34,174 nucleotides of DNA. Origin: Marinilabiliales bacterium. Lineage in GTDB: Bacteria > Bacteroidota > Bacteroidia > Bacteroidales > F082. Of this stretch, positions 18,409-28,953 are shown one piece after another. Position 1 is the stretch's first letter, and every line of letters begins with the position of its first letter. A model generated the notes under the pieces. It saw nothing but the letters and a program-made list of their open reading frames with translations. It was not told where the DNA came from and made no database searches. The translations under genes and the position numbers were made by a program. The stretch is from the NCBI GenBank assembly GCA_002869465.1, contig PKSW01000475.1, positions 1-34,174 on the forward strand, written 5' to 3'.

Positions 18409-19536
18409 ATGAAAAAATTATTCACACTTATTATACTGGCAAGTTTGCTGGTTGCCTGTAGTAATGGAGGGTCTGACCCCGAATCAATTCAGAATGATAT
18501 AAAAAAATATAAGAACGAAATCATCGATCTGGAAGCAAAAATAAAAGACCTGGAAGCGAAATTACCTGAAAACGGCGTGGAAATAAATAAATTAAAAGTT
18601 CGAGTAAAGGAAGTTAACAGGAAAAATTTTTCAAAGTTTTTTGAAGCTACCGGGCAACTTGAAGCCAAAGATGAAGCATATATCAGTCCGGAAGTTAGTG
18701 GTCAGATAACCAGTATAAACGTCAAAGAAGGAGAGATAGTTGCCAAAGGTCAGTTATTGGCCAAATTAAACACCAGCCTGATCGAAAAAAACATAGAGGA
18801 ACTAAAAACGCAACTCGATTTGGCGGAAACTTTTTACAATAAGCAATCGGAGTTATGGGAAAAGGGCATTGGTTCGGAACGCCAGTATCTGGAGACAAAA
18901 AATAATTACGAAACGTTAAAAAATAAGCTGGCGGCCCTGCAAACACAATATAATATGTCTATTATAAAATCACCTATTAGCGGTGATATTGAAAAAATTA
19001 TGTTGAAAAAAGGGGAGTTGGCTGTACCTGGAATGCAGCTTATGCACATTGTAAATCTCGATAAGCTTTTAGTTTCTGCAATGATATCCGAATCATACTT
19101 ACCAGTTATTCATAAAGGAGATGAGGTAGCTATCACATTCCCCACTTATCCCGATCTTGTTTTACATGAAAAAGTAAGTAGAGTTGGGAATGTTATCAAC
19201 CAACAAAATAGAACATTCATTGTAGAAATTGAAATCAGTAATAAGGATGGTAGGTTAAAACCAAATTTACTTGCAACGATCAAAGTAAACGATTATAATG
19301 CTGAAAACGCATTGCTGGTTCCTTCCCTGATTATTCGTGAAGATTTGAAAGGGGCATATTTATATGTCGCAGAACAGCTGGATAATACCTGGGTTTCGAA
19401 TAAAAGATATGTTGATACAGGACGTTCATATATGAATGAAACTGAAATTCTTTCAGGAATAACTGAAGGAGATTTAGTGATTACAGATGGATATAGTGAT
19501 GTTTCTGACGGAACGGTGATAAGTATATCTAAATAA
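18409..19536 (+). CDS. RND efflux periplasmic adaptor subunit (HlyD/MFP family), lipoprotein
   Basis: 375 aa; lipobox SLLVACS; coiled coil; GQLEAKDEAYISPEVSGQITSINVKEGEIVAKGQLLAKL lipoyl-like motif. Confidence 0.93.
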   Translation: MKKLFTLIILASLLVACSNGGSDPESIQNDIKKYKNEIIDLEAKIKDLEAKLPENGVEINKLKVRVKEVNRKNFSKFFEATGQLEAKDEAYISPEVSGQITSINVKEGEIVAKGQLLAKLNTSLIEKNIEELKTQLDLAETFYNKQSELWEKGIGSERQYLETKNNYETLKNKLAALQTQYNMSIIKSPISGDIEKIMLKKGELAVPGMQLMHIVNLDKLLVSAMISESYLPVIHKGDEVAITFPTYPDLVLHEKVSRVGNVINQQNRTFIVEIEISNKDGRLKPNLLATIKVNDYNAENALLVPSLIIREDLKGAYLYVAEQLDNTWVSNKRYVDTGRSYMNETEILSGITEGDLVITDGYSDVSDGTVISISK

Positions 19537-19557
19537 ATTGACTAAACAACTATACGA

Positions 19558-22500
19558 ATGGAGAATAAAAATAAAGAAGTTGTCAGGAATTTCTGGCTTT
19601 CCTCATGGGCATTAAATAATAAAAATACGGTTTACTTAATTATTTTAGCCATTTTCACTTTCGGAACATACTCCTATGTTTCGTTACCGAAAGAGTTATT
19701 CCCCGAAATTAATATTCCCACGGTAATGGTTCAATCGTTGTATCCGGGTAATGCGCCAGTTGATATTGAGAATTTAATAACCAGGCAGCTTGAAAAGGAA
19801 ATAGAATCGGTAAAGGGAATTAAAAAAATGACTTCACTCTCAAGTCAGGATATTTCAAATATTTTCGTGGAATTCCAAACCAATGTAGACATTAAAACAG
19901 CCCTGCAAGATGTAAAAGATGCCGTAGACAAAGCAAGAAGCGATTTACCAACTGATTTACTTGACGATCCCATGGTAACTGATATTGATTTTTCTGAATT
20001 TCCAGTTATTAATATAAATCTGTCAGGTGATTATAGTATTAACGAATTAAAAGACTATGCCGAAGATTTGAAAGATGAGTTTGAGGCTATTTATGAAGTT
20101 TCAAAGGTTAATTTAACGGGTATAACCGAACGTGAGGTTAAAATTAAACTTGATCCTTTTAAAATGAGTGCTATGGAAGTGAGTTTTAGCGACGTTGAAA
20201 ATGCTGTTGCTGCGGAAAACATTTCCATGTCGGGTGGCGATATTTTAATGGGAAGAATTAAACGGTCTGTTAGGTTGATTGGTGAATTCACTGATCCCTC
20301 TGAAATAGACAATATTATTGTAAAAAGCGAAAAAGGAAATATTGTTTATTTAAAAGATATCGGTAAAGTTGAATATGGTTTTGCCGAAAGGGATAGTTAT
20401 GCGCGACTGGAAAAAAATCCCGTAGTTTCATTGCAAGTGGTTAAAAAAAGTGGGGAAAACCTATTATCAACTATCGATCAGGTGGTAAACATTCTGGATG
20501 AATCAAAGAAGGATCATATTATTCCTGAAAACCTGAGAATTTCAATAACACAGGATCAATCTGAGATGGTTAAAAAGCAATTAAGTAACTTGGAAAACAG
20601 CATTATTATGGGGATGATTTTCGTCATCATTGTCTTATTTCTGTTTTTAGGAACACGTAATTCTCTGTTTGTTGGAATAGCAATTCCCTTGTCTATGTTC
20701 ATGTCATTTATGATCATGGGTATGTTAGGATATAAGATCAATATGATCGTTCTTTTCTCTCTGATCCTGGCACTAGGTATGCTGGTAGATAATGCAATTG
20801 TTGTAACTGAAAATATTTACCGGTATGTTTGGAAGGGGTACTCAGTGATTGAAGCTGCAAAACAAGCAACAGGGGAAGTAGCGATGCCTATCATTTCATC
20901 AACAGCTACAACGCTTGCTGCTTTTGTTCCTCTCTTATTCTGGGATAGCCTCATGGGCGAATTTATGTCGTTTTTGCCAGTTACTTTAATTATAGTCCTT
21001 ACCTCGTCACTGTTTGTTGCACTAGTTATTATTCCGGTAATCTTCGCTCAATTCTTTAAAAAGGGCGCTAATGTTGTCTTGCCCAAACCCAAAAAAAGCC
21101 TGACGACTGCCTTTGTACTTGTATTATTTGGACTGCTTTTTTATGTTTTAAAAGTAAATTGGATAGGAACCTTGTTAATGCTGTTTGCACTAATAGGAAT
21201 TCTTGATTTACTCTTTTTATCAAGGTTAGCGATGTGGTTCCAGAACGTGGCTTTGCCTTGGTTAGAGGAAACCTATATAAAATTTATCAATTTTGCCCTT
21301 AAGGGATGGCGCCCTTATGCACTTATAGCAGGAACATTTATACTCATGTTTGTTACGATGGCATTTTATTTTGGATCAGATCCAAAGGTGGTAAACTTTC
21401 CCACTTCTCCACCAAAATATATTAATGTCCTTGCTGAAATGCCCATTAATACAGATATTGATGTAATGGATTCAGCGATGTACAAAATCGAAAATAAAGT
21501 TTTTGAAGTACTTGATCCTGATACTGATATTGTAAAATCAGTTTTGACAACGGTCGGAAAAGGAGCTATAGGTGAACGTGAAGGCTGGAGTGGAAGAAGT
21601 GGTGGATCAAACCGTGGCCTAATCACAATTAATTTTGTCGAATTTGAGGATAGAATGGGGAAAGATACCTGGAAGATTCTTAACGATTTAACGGATAAAT
21701 TAGTGGGTCAATATCCTGGTATTACCATTTCAGTTGAAGAACAAAAAAATGGTCCACCAGTTGGAAAGCCAATTAATCTTGAAATTCATGGACAAGATTT
21801 TAACACCCTTGTATATTTAACGGATACCATCCGCTCAGTAATTAACAGGAACAATATTTCTGGTATAGAGGGTTTAAAAATTGATCTTGATGTTGGCAAA
21901 CCTGAAATCATCGTTCATATCAACAGGGAAAAAGCGCGTCGATACGGACTTTCAACAGCTCAAATAGGAAGTGCTCTAAGAACTGCTTTATTCGGCAAAG
22001 ATATATCTGACTTTAAGGCGGGTGAAGATGAATACAAAATCAGGATGAATCTGGATGATAACTACAGATATAATTTAGCTGATTTGATAAATCAGCGTAT
22101 TACTTTCCGCAGCGCATCAAGTGGAAAAATCGTTCAGGTCCCTATATCTGCTGTAGTTAATTTCGAATATGGCACAACTTATGGCGCCATTACCCGAATT
22201 GACAGGGACAGGGTAATTACGATTTATTCAAATGTTTTGCAGGGATATAATGCAACTGAAATCAATAATGAGTTGAAACAGATCATGAAAGATTTTGAAT
22301 TTCCGCAGGGGTATGGCTACGAATTTACCGGAGAACAGGAAGAGCAGGCTGAATCTATGGCTTTTTTGGAAACAGCATTGTTAATTGCTGTTGCCTTGAT
22401 TGCTATCATTTTGGTTTCACAATTTAATTCGTTTGTAAAACCAGCTATTATTATCTTTACTGTATTGTTGAGTACTATTGGAGTATTTGGAGGGCTGGCT

Positions 22501-22980
22501 ACTTTTAAGATGGACTTCGTGGTCATTATGACAGGAATCGGAATAGTATCGTTAGCGGGAGTTGTAGTAAACAATGGAATAGTATTAATCGATTATATTG
22601 GTTTGCTAAAACAGCGCAAAAGAAAAGAACTTGACTTTCCGGATGGTGCTGATTTGCCAATAGATATTGCCAAGCAATGTATTGTTGATGGAGGAAAGAC
22701 CAGGTTGCGCCCTGTATTGTTAACAGCCATAACAACGGTACTGGGACTTATACCTTTGGCAACCGGTCTTAACGTTGATATACTTGCTTTTTTGGAGACA
22801 TTCAACCCTCATATCTACTTTGGTGGTGATAATGTAGCATTCTGGGGCCCAATGAGTTGGACAGTAATCTTCGGATTGAGTTTTGCAACTTTCTTAACCC
22901 TGGTTATTGTGCCATCCATGTATCATGTGTTGGTTGTTGGCAAGATGAAATTAGGTAAGATGTTTAAGCAACAGGGATAA
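19558..22980 (+). CDS. RND family efflux transporter, inner membrane permease (AcrB/HAE-like)
   Basis: 1140 aa; PKELFPEINIPTVMVQSLYPGNAPVDIENLITRQLEKEIESVKGIKKMTS; TM4 LILALGMLVDNAIVVTENIYR; C-terminal TM bundle. Confidence 0.95.
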   Translation: MENKNKEVVRNFWLSSWALNNKNTVYLIILAIFTFGTYSYVSLPKELFPEINIPTVMVQSLYPGNAPVDIENLITRQLEKEIESVKGIKKMTSLSSQDISNIFVEFQTNVDIKTALQDVKDAVDKARSDLPTDLLDDPMVTDIDFSEFPVININLSGDYSINELKDYAEDLKDEFEAIYEVSKVNLTGITEREVKIKLDPFKMSAMEVSFSDVENAVAAENISMSGGDILMGRIKRSVRLIGEFTDPSEIDNIIVKSEKGNIVYLKDIGKVEYGFAERDSYARLEKNPVVSLQVVKKSGENLLSTIDQVVNILDESKKDHIIPENLRISITQDQSEMVKKQLSNLENSIIMGMIFVIIVLFLFLGTRNSLFVGIAIPLSMFMSFMIMGMLGYKINMIVLFSLILALGMLVDNAIVVTENIYRYVWKGYSVIEAAKQATGEVAMPIISSTATTLAAFVPLLFWDSLMGEFMSFLPVTLIIVLTSSLFVALVIIPVIFAQFFKKGANVVLPKPKKSLTTAFVLVLFGLLFYVLKVNWIGTLLMLFALIGILDLLFLSRLAMWFQNVALPWLEETYIKFINFALKGWRPYALIAGTFILMFVTMAFYFGSDPKVVNFPTSPPKYINVLAEMPINTDIDVMDSAMYKIENKVFEVLDPDTDIVKSVLTTVGKGAIGEREGWSGRSGGSNRGLITINFVEFEDRMGKDTWKILNDLTDKLVGQYPGITISVEEQKNGPPVGKPINLEIHGQDFNTLVYLTDTIRSVINRNNISGIEGLKIDLDVGKPEIIVHINREKARRYGLSTAQIGSALRTALFGKDISDFKAGEDEYKIRMNLDDNYRYNLADLINQRITFRSASSGKIVQVPISAVVNFEYGTTYGAITRIDRDRVITIYSNVLQGYNATEINNELKQIMKDFEFPQGYGYEFTGEQEEQAESMAFLETALLIAVALIAIILVSQFNSFVKPAIIIFTVLLSTIGVFGGLATFKMDFVVIMTGIGIVSLAGVVVNNGIVLIDYIGLLKQRKRKELDFPDGADLPIDIAKQCIVDGGKTRLRPVLLTAITTVLGLIPLATGLNVDILAFLETFNPHIYFGGDNVAFWGPMSWTVIFGLSFATFLTLVIVPSMYHVLVVGKMKLGKMFKQQG

Positions 22981-22997
22981 AATAAGCAGATTGAAAT

Positions 22998-23030
22998 AAA
23001 AAAAGGGATTTCGATTGAAATCCCTTTTTA
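22998..23030. terminator. Bidirectional intrinsic terminator between RND and EF-G-like genes
   Basis: AAAAGGGATTTC-gatt-GAAATCCCTTTT perfect stem flanked by an A-run and T-run; serves both convergent genes. Confidence 0.9.
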
Positions 23031-23048
23031 ATGTTTTAATATTTGAAA

Positions 23049-25184
23049 TTAATCTTCATCTTCCAAAGACTCTTCGTATTCTTTGAGCAGTTTGTCCTGA
23101 ACATCGCCCGGCACCTGCTGGTAATTGTCGTAGGTTAACTTAAACGTTCCCCTACCTGAAGTAATAGAGCTTAATGAAGTCACATATTTACTCATTTCAG
23201 CCAATGGAACCTTTGCTTTGATCACCTGGTTTTTACCTTCAGAATCCATCCCCATAATGATGGCACGTCTGCCTTGCAGGTCAGTCATTACCGCTCCCAT
23301 ATTATCCTCAGGAATACTCACTACCAAATCGCAAATTGGTTCCATAATTTTTGGACCTGCATTTTTAAATGCGGTGCTGAAAGCATGACGTCCGGCGAGC
23401 TTGAAAGAAATCTCATTGGAGTCGACCGGGTGCATTTTTCCATCATAGATGTAAACAACAATATCGCGGGCGTATGAGCCGGTCAAAGGGCCTTCATTCA
23501 TTCGTTCCATAACGCCTTTTAAAATGGCAGGAAGGAAGCGCTGATCAATGGATCCACCTACGATACAGTTATTGAATACCAGTTTACCACCCCAGGGCAG
23601 ATCGTGTACATCAGTACCACGAACCGGGAAATCGGTTGGGTCTTTATAGCCTTCAAAATAAGGCTGGATCATTAAATGAACCTCACCAAACTGTCCTGAT
23701 CCACCTGATTGCTTTTTATGGCGGTAGTCGGCACGGGCCGATTTGGTAATGGTTTCACGATAAGGGATTTTAGGCGGGAATAAATTGATGTCAATTTTAT
23801 GAATATTGTTCAAATACCATTTCACCGTGTTCACATGAAATTCACCCTGCGATTTTAAGAGCAACTGCTTTAATTCGCGTGAAAACTCAATGATTAAAGT
23901 TGGGTCTGTTTTGTGCATTTCATTTAAAACGGCACCCAGTTTTTCATCATCGGATGAATTCTCAGGTTTGACCGCAATTGTGTACAATGGCTCAGGTAAA
24001 TGCAATGGTTCAAAGCCACCTGCTGCAGCTTTTGGATCCATTAATGAATCGCTGGTTCTAACATCTTTCAGTTTAATGGTAACAGCAATATCACCTGCAT
24101 AAACAGTATCTACTTTTTCGCGGTTTTTACCATTAAGGATAAATAATTGTGAAATCCTTTCTTTATTATCATTCCGTGTATTAATCAGGTCTTGTGCTTC
24201 TTTAACCGTTCCGCCCAATACTTTAAAGAAGGAAACTTCACCCAGGTGAGGCTCAATGGATGTCTTAAAAACAAAGAGAGCTGTCGGATCATTTGCGTTA
24301 CATGAAAATTCTTTTCCTTTTTTGGTCTTTTTTACCGGCATCAGATCAGGGGAAGGACATGAAAGGGTAATAAACTCCAGAATGCGGTGTATACCAATAC
24401 CGTGTTTTGCTGAAGAACACATCACCGGGAAGATACTTCTGGAAACCATTCCTAACCTTACACCTTCTCTCATTTCGTCCATGGTAAGCGTATCGTGCTC
24501 AAAATATTTTTCCATGAGTGCTTCGTCACCTTCGGCTGCATTTTCAACCAAAGTCAGGTGTAATTCTTCTGCTTTATCTTTTTCTGAATCAGGAATATCA
24601 GTAACTTCAGGTGCACCACCGCCATCTTTAAATGTAAGTTGTTTCATCAGGATGAGGTCAATCACGGTATTGAAACCTTCACCGGCATTTACCGGGTATT
24701 GAACGATGGTAACTTTTTCACCAAAGTAATCTTTCAGCGAACGGATGGTTTCATCAAAATTAGCCCCATGATGGTCTAACTGGTTGATTGAAAAGAATAC
24801 CGGTGTATTATTGGCGGCTGTTTGTCTCCAAGCGGTTTCTGTGGTAGCTTCAACACCAGATTGTCCGTTCACCAGGAAAAGTGCTGTGTCGGCAGCATCA
24901 ATAGCAGCGATGGTTTCTCCTACGAAATCTGAAAATCCCGGAGTATCAATGATATTTATTTTTATATCGTTAAAAATGGTATTCAGCAAGGATGAATGGA
25001 CAGAATGCTGCCTTTCAATCTCAATTTGTTTGTAGTCGGAAACAGTATTATGATCTTCAACAGTTCCTTTCCTATTGATTGATTTTCCTTCAAAAAGCAT
25101 GGACTCAGCCATGGTAGTTTTCCCTGACTTAGCTCCACCAATCAACGCAACATTCCTAATTTCAGTCGTCTTAAAAACCTTCAT
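23049..25184 (-). CDS. Elongation factor G-like protein (EF-G2-type paralogue)
   Basis: 711 aa; GGAKSGKTTMAES P-loop, DTPGFSDF, NQLD, C-terminal EF-G domains IV/V (PVDSNEISFKLAGRHAFSTAFKNAGPKIMEPI). Divergent from canonical FusA motifs. Confidence 0.9.
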   Translation of the reverse strand: MKVFKTTEIRNVALIGGAKSGKTTMAESMLFEGKSINRKGTVEDHNTVSDYKQIEIERQHSVHSSLLNTIFNDIKINIIDTPGFSDFVGETIAAIDAADTALFLVNGQSGVEATTETAWRQTAANNTPVFFSINQLDHHGANFDETIRSLKDYFGEKVTIVQYPVNAGEGFNTVIDLILMKQLTFKDGGGAPEVTDIPDSEKDKAEELHLTLVENAAEGDEALMEKYFEHDTLTMDEMREGVRLGMVSRSIFPVMCSSAKHGIGIHRILEFITLSCPSPDLMPVKKTKKGKEFSCNANDPTALFVFKTSIEPHLGEVSFFKVLGGTVKEAQDLINTRNDNKERISQLFILNGKNREKVDTVYAGDIAVTIKLKDVRTSDSLMDPKAAAGGFEPLHLPEPLYTIAVKPENSSDDEKLGAVLNEMHKTDPTLIIEFSRELKQLLLKSQGEFHVNTVKWYLNNIHKIDINLFPPKIPYRETITKSARADYRHKKQSGGSGQFGEVHLMIQPYFEGYKDPTDFPVRGTDVHDLPWGGKLVFNNCIVGGSIDQRFLPAILKGVMERMNEGPLTGSYARDIVVYIYDGKMHPVDSNEISFKLAGRHAFSTAFKNAGPKIMEPICDLVVSIPEDNMGAVMTDLQGRRAIIMGMDSEGKNQVIKAKVPLAEMSKYVTSLSSITSGRGTFKLTYDNYQQVPGDVQDKLLKEYEESLEDED

Positions 25185-25231
25185 AATAATCGTATTCTTA
25201 AATGGTTAGCACTTTAAAATTTATAGGTGGG

Positions 25232-25239
25232 CAAATGTA
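25232..25239 (-). promoter_or_regulatory. Bacteroidota -7 box TACATTTG upstream of the EF-G-like gene
   Basis: TAnnTTTG match on the minus strand. Confidence 0.55.
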
Positions 25240-25284
25240 ATAAAATAAGTTTTTCGTTAGCAGCTATTTAACTATTTATACTGA

Positions 25285-26271
25285 TTAAATTGAACCTAAC
25301 GATGCGATTTCCTTTCTGATAAATGCAATTGAGGTTTCCGGTATTTTAGCGCCGTAAATTTCAATCACTTTGGATGCCATTAATGATCCCAGATAACCTG
25401 CGTTCATAATTCCCAGATTATTGATAAAGCCATATAAAAACCCGGAAGCATATAAATCACCTGCACCGGTTGTGTCGATAGCAGTTGTTGGTACCGGTGG
25501 TATTTTGTACAAAGTATCCTCGAACATTACTAATGAGCCGTTTCGGCCTACTTTTACTACTGCCAGCTCAGTATTTTCAGCTAAAATATGAAGTGCTTCC
25601 AAGGGGTCAGCTTTAGCTGTAAAAGCCCTCGACTCTTCCTCATTGGCAAAAACAATGTCAACATAGCGAGCAACCATATCTTTCAGAAAATCCAAATTAT
25701 CTTCAACTACATTATAGCTTGCCAAGTCCAATGAAATCATGAGACCTGCCTGTTTAGCTTTTCTTAAAACAGCTTCCAGTAAATCATGGTTATATACTAT
25801 ATAGCCTTCAATATGAAGTATGTCGAAACCTTCTAGATTTTTTTCATCTAGTTCATCACCTGAAAGTTCTACAGAAGCCCCAAGATAAGTACCAAATGTT
25901 CTTTCACCGTCAAGACTTATTAAAGTGCTTGCAATACCTGAATCGGTTGAAGTACGAATAAGCATTGGCTGAATCGAGCTTTTTTCAAGATCCGAATAAA
26001 AAAAGTCTCCGGTAGCATCATTACCAACTTTTCCCCAAAAAGCAGTTTGCATACCAAGTTTCGCTAATCCGTGTATCGTATTTGCTGCGGAACCGCCTGA
26101 AACAAGTTCTTTTTCGAGGTGAAACGTCTTATTTGCAATCATGTCTTTTATTTGAGCATCCACCAAGGTCATACTGCCTTTTGGAAGCTTTAATTCATCA
26201 AGTAATTGATCATTTTCAAGTTTAATGAGTAAATCAGTCAAAGCACTTCCAATACCAATAATTTTTGCCAT
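25285..26271 (-). CDS. PfkB-family carbohydrate kinase / adenosine kinase-like
   Basis: 328 aa; VSGGSAANTIHGLAKLG and DTTGAGDLYASGFLYG PfkB signatures. Confidence 0.92.
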   Translation of the reverse strand: MAKIIGIGSALTDLLIKLENDQLLDELKLPKGSMTLVDAQIKDMIANKTFHLEKELVSGGSAANTIHGLAKLGMQTAFWGKVGNDATGDFFYSDLEKSSIQPMLIRTSTDSGIASTLISLDGERTFGTYLGASVELSGDELDEKNLEGFDILHIEGYIVYNHDLLEAVLRKAKQAGLMISLDLASYNVVEDNLDFLKDMVARYVDIVFANEEESRAFTAKADPLEALHILAENTELAVVKVGRNGSLVMFEDTLYKIPPVPTTAIDTTGAGDLYASGFLYGFINNLGIMNAGYLGSLMASKVIEIYGAKIPETSIAFIRKEIASLGSI

Positions 26272-26287
26272 ATAATTTAATTTGCCG

Positions 26288-26295
26288 CAAAAGTA
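26288..26295 (-). promoter_or_regulatory. Bacteroidota -7 box TACTTTTG upstream of the PfkB kinase
   Basis: TAnnTTTG match on the minus strand about 16 nt upstream of ATG. Confidence 0.5.
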
Positions 26296-26409
26296 GTTAA
26301 TTAGTTAGGATACAAAAAGCGTATAATACTGAAATTGGCTCAACGGCTTTTGATCTTTTTCTAATTTTACAGATATTTTTAATTTCCATATTCAAAGCCT
26401 AAACTCATA

Positions 26410-28155
26410 TTGGAATTAGAGACTAAACAGTTTAAAAAAACGCATTGGACACAGTCGAAATACCTGTATTATGGTATTCTGCTTTTTTGGTTGCTCATCA
26501 ATCTTTTACAAGCTGGGTTTACTGAGCTTATTCACGACGAGGCGTATTACTACTATTATTCAACTGATTTAGCCTGGGGTTATTTTGACCACCCACCCAT
26601 GATTGCCCTGTTTATTAAAGTGGGAACATTACTAACAACTAATGAGGTGGGTGTGCGGTTGATCATCTGTTTGTCGTCTGTCATTGCTTTGGCCCTTGTT
26701 ATAAAAATTGCTGAGGTTAAGAATTATTTGCTGTTTTTTGTTTTATGGTTTTCTGTTTTAATTATTCATGTTGGCGGCTTTATAGCTGTTCCTGATGTAC
26801 CGTTAATTTTTTTTAGCACTGTATTTTTTATTCTTTACCGCAACTATTTACAAAAAGATAATTGGCTGAATACTTTGCTGCTTTCAATAACTATTGCCGC
26901 TCTTTTTTATAGTAAATATACCGGAGTGCTTGTCGTTTTTTTTACTGTGCTCTCAAACCTAAAATTGCTGAAGCAAAAATCATTTTGGATAATTGTTGCT
27001 ATTACTTCTATTTTAATGATTCCTCATTTTATATGGCAGGTCAAACATAATTTTGTTACACCATATTATCACTTGGTTGAAAGATCCGCCGCATTCACTT
27101 TTAAATGGCAAAGCGTTTACGAATTTATATTAGGACAAATTGGGATATTGAACCCTCTTATTGCTTTAATATTGATTTACTTCGGATTTATTTTCAAACC
27201 TAAAGATGAATTTTACAGATCGCTGAAATACAATGCATTTGGAGTATTGTTTATTGGTTTTATAATGTCTTTTAGGGGGCATGTTGAAGCCAACTGGACT
27301 AGTACAGCTTTTATCCCATTAATAATCATCGCATTTCAAGGAATACGAAATAGGAGGAAAGTTATTAAAGCAATATATATAATAGGCATCATTAGCGGTT
27401 TGTGCATTCTGGCTCTGCGAGGGATTATGATGGTGAATTATTTGCCCGAAGAATATAAACATCATTTTAGGGTCGAATTTCATAATTGGGATACATGGGC
27501 TGAAGAACTGCATGAGAAAGCGGGAAATAAGCCGGTTGTTTTCGTTAATTCATACCAGAGAGCCTCGAAATACTTGTATTATGCCAACAAGAACACTTTC
27601 ACATATAATTCACTGCTATACCGTAAGAATCAGTTTGATATTGGAAGGTTTGAACAAGGTTTACAAGGTAGTGAGGTCGTGCTGTTTAATAATGAAAGAG
27701 GGTTTTGGATCAATAATGAAACTTCATTTCCGATACCCGAACAGGATAGTATAGAAATATCTACAGGAGAGAAAATGTATGTAACAAATATAAAGAACTA
27801 TCGAACCTATAATTTTCTGGAAATAGACATCGATTTAGAAGAACATGAATACACAGCAAATACGGAAATCGTCATCCCAATTACAATAAAAAATCCCCTT
27901 GGGAAACCAGTAACAATTTTATCAGATAGTCTCAACTCGGTGATTGCCGTTGCCATTTTTCAGAGAGGAGATGTGGTTTTATATAAAGAAGTAGAAGATA
28001 TCTCGGGTTTGACAATAGATAAAAAATATCAAACAAACCTCAAGTTAAAACTACCGGAGGTTACCGGAAAATGCTATATGAGAGTGGTTATCAGGTCAGG
28101 TTGGCTACCACCCGGATTAAACAGTCGGATTCAAAAAATAACATTAATCGATTAG
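26410..28155 (+). CDS. Glycosyltransferase family 39-like membrane protein (dolichyl-phosphate-mannose mannosyltransferase/ArnT-like)
   Basis: 581 aa; N-terminal LIHDEAYYYYYSTDLAWGYFDHPPMIALFIKVG signature, multiple TM helices; TTG start. Confidence 0.88.
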   Translation: MELETKQFKKTHWTQSKYLYYGILLFWLLINLLQAGFTELIHDEAYYYYYSTDLAWGYFDHPPMIALFIKVGTLLTTNEVGVRLIICLSSVIALALVIKIAEVKNYLLFFVLWFSVLIIHVGGFIAVPDVPLIFFSTVFFILYRNYLQKDNWLNTLLLSITIAALFYSKYTGVLVVFFTVLSNLKLLKQKSFWIIVAITSILMIPHFIWQVKHNFVTPYYHLVERSAAFTFKWQSVYEFILGQIGILNPLIALILIYFGFIFKPKDEFYRSLKYNAFGVLFIGFIMSFRGHVEANWTSTAFIPLIIIAFQGIRNRRKVIKAIYIIGIISGLCILALRGIMMVNYLPEEYKHHFRVEFHNWDTWAEELHEKAGNKPVVFVNSYQRASKYLYYANKNTFTYNSLLYRKNQFDIGRFEQGLQGSEVVLFNNERGFWINNETSFPIPEQDSIEISTGEKMYVTNIKNYRTYNFLEIDIDLEEHEYTANTEIVIPITIKNPLGKPVTILSDSLNSVIAVAIFQRGDVVLYKEVEDISGLTIDKKYQTNLKLKLPEVTGKCYMRVVIRSGWLPPGLNSRIQKITLID

Positions 28156-28281
28156 ATGTTTTGATATTAGAATATTCTTGTTTTAAAAAGTTATCCCAAT
28201 TAAAAACAAAATTTATTAAAACAAATCAAGCAAGCGCAGTAGGTTAAAAGCTAACAGATATGCATAATAAAAAGTAATGGA

Positions 28282-28953
28282 ATGAAAAAAGTAATCATAA
28301 CTGGAGCAACCGGAATGGTTGGAAAAGGAGTCTTGCTGGAGTGCCTTGACCATGAATCAATAGACGAAGTATTTGTTATTGGTAGAAATACAGTTGATGT
28401 TGACCATAAGAAACTAAAACAATTAGTTCATAAGGATTTTTCCGATTTCACAACTGTAAAAGATAAATTGGAAGGCTATAATGGCTGTTTTTATTGTTTG
28501 GGGATCAGTGCAGCTGGATTGAACGAAGATCAGTATAAAAAAATCACTTACGATTATACAATGGCTCTTGCCAAAACATTGTTTGACAACAATCCAGATA
28601 TGACCTTCAACTATGTTTCGGGGCAGGGGACAGATTCTTCCGAAAAAGGCAGGGTCATGTGGGCAAGAGTAAAAGGAAAAACTGAAAATGATATACTGAA
28701 ACTTGGTTTTAAGCAAGCATTTGCTTTCAGACCAGGAATGATCATCCCGTTAAAGGGAATAAAATCGCGGACAAAAAGCTACCAGTTTTTGTACGATTAT
28801 TTTATGTGGCTGGTTCAGTCGGTCAAAGTCATATCTCCAAATTCCGTGGTGAATACAACCCAAATCGGATTGGCTATGATTAACACAATGTTAAATGGTT
28901 ATGAAAAGAAAATTTTGAGGCCTAAGGATATAATTATTTTATCAGAAAAGTAG
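28282..28953 (+). CDS. NAD(P)-binding atypical SDR (NAD-dependent epimerase/HTATIP2-like)
   Basis: 223 aa; KVIITGATGMVGKGVLLECL Rossmann motif and family-like downstream sequence. Confidence 0.85.
   Translation: MKKVIITGATGMVGKGVLLECLDHESIDEVFVIGRNTVDVDHKKLKQLVHKDFSDFTTVKDKLEGYNGCFYCLGISAAGLNEDQYKKITYDYTMALAKTLFDNNPDMTFNYVSGQGTDSSEKGRVMWARVKGKTENDILKLGFKQAFAFRPGMIIPLKGIKSRTKSYQFLYDYFMWLVQSVKVISPNSVVNTTQIGLAMINTMLNGYEKKILRPKDIIILSEK

Noticed and set aside
24256-24702. 148-aa plus-strand ORF opposite the EF-G-like gene
   Set aside because: Antisense to conserved EF-G domains; Ser/Phe-rich shadow ORF with no recognisable motif.
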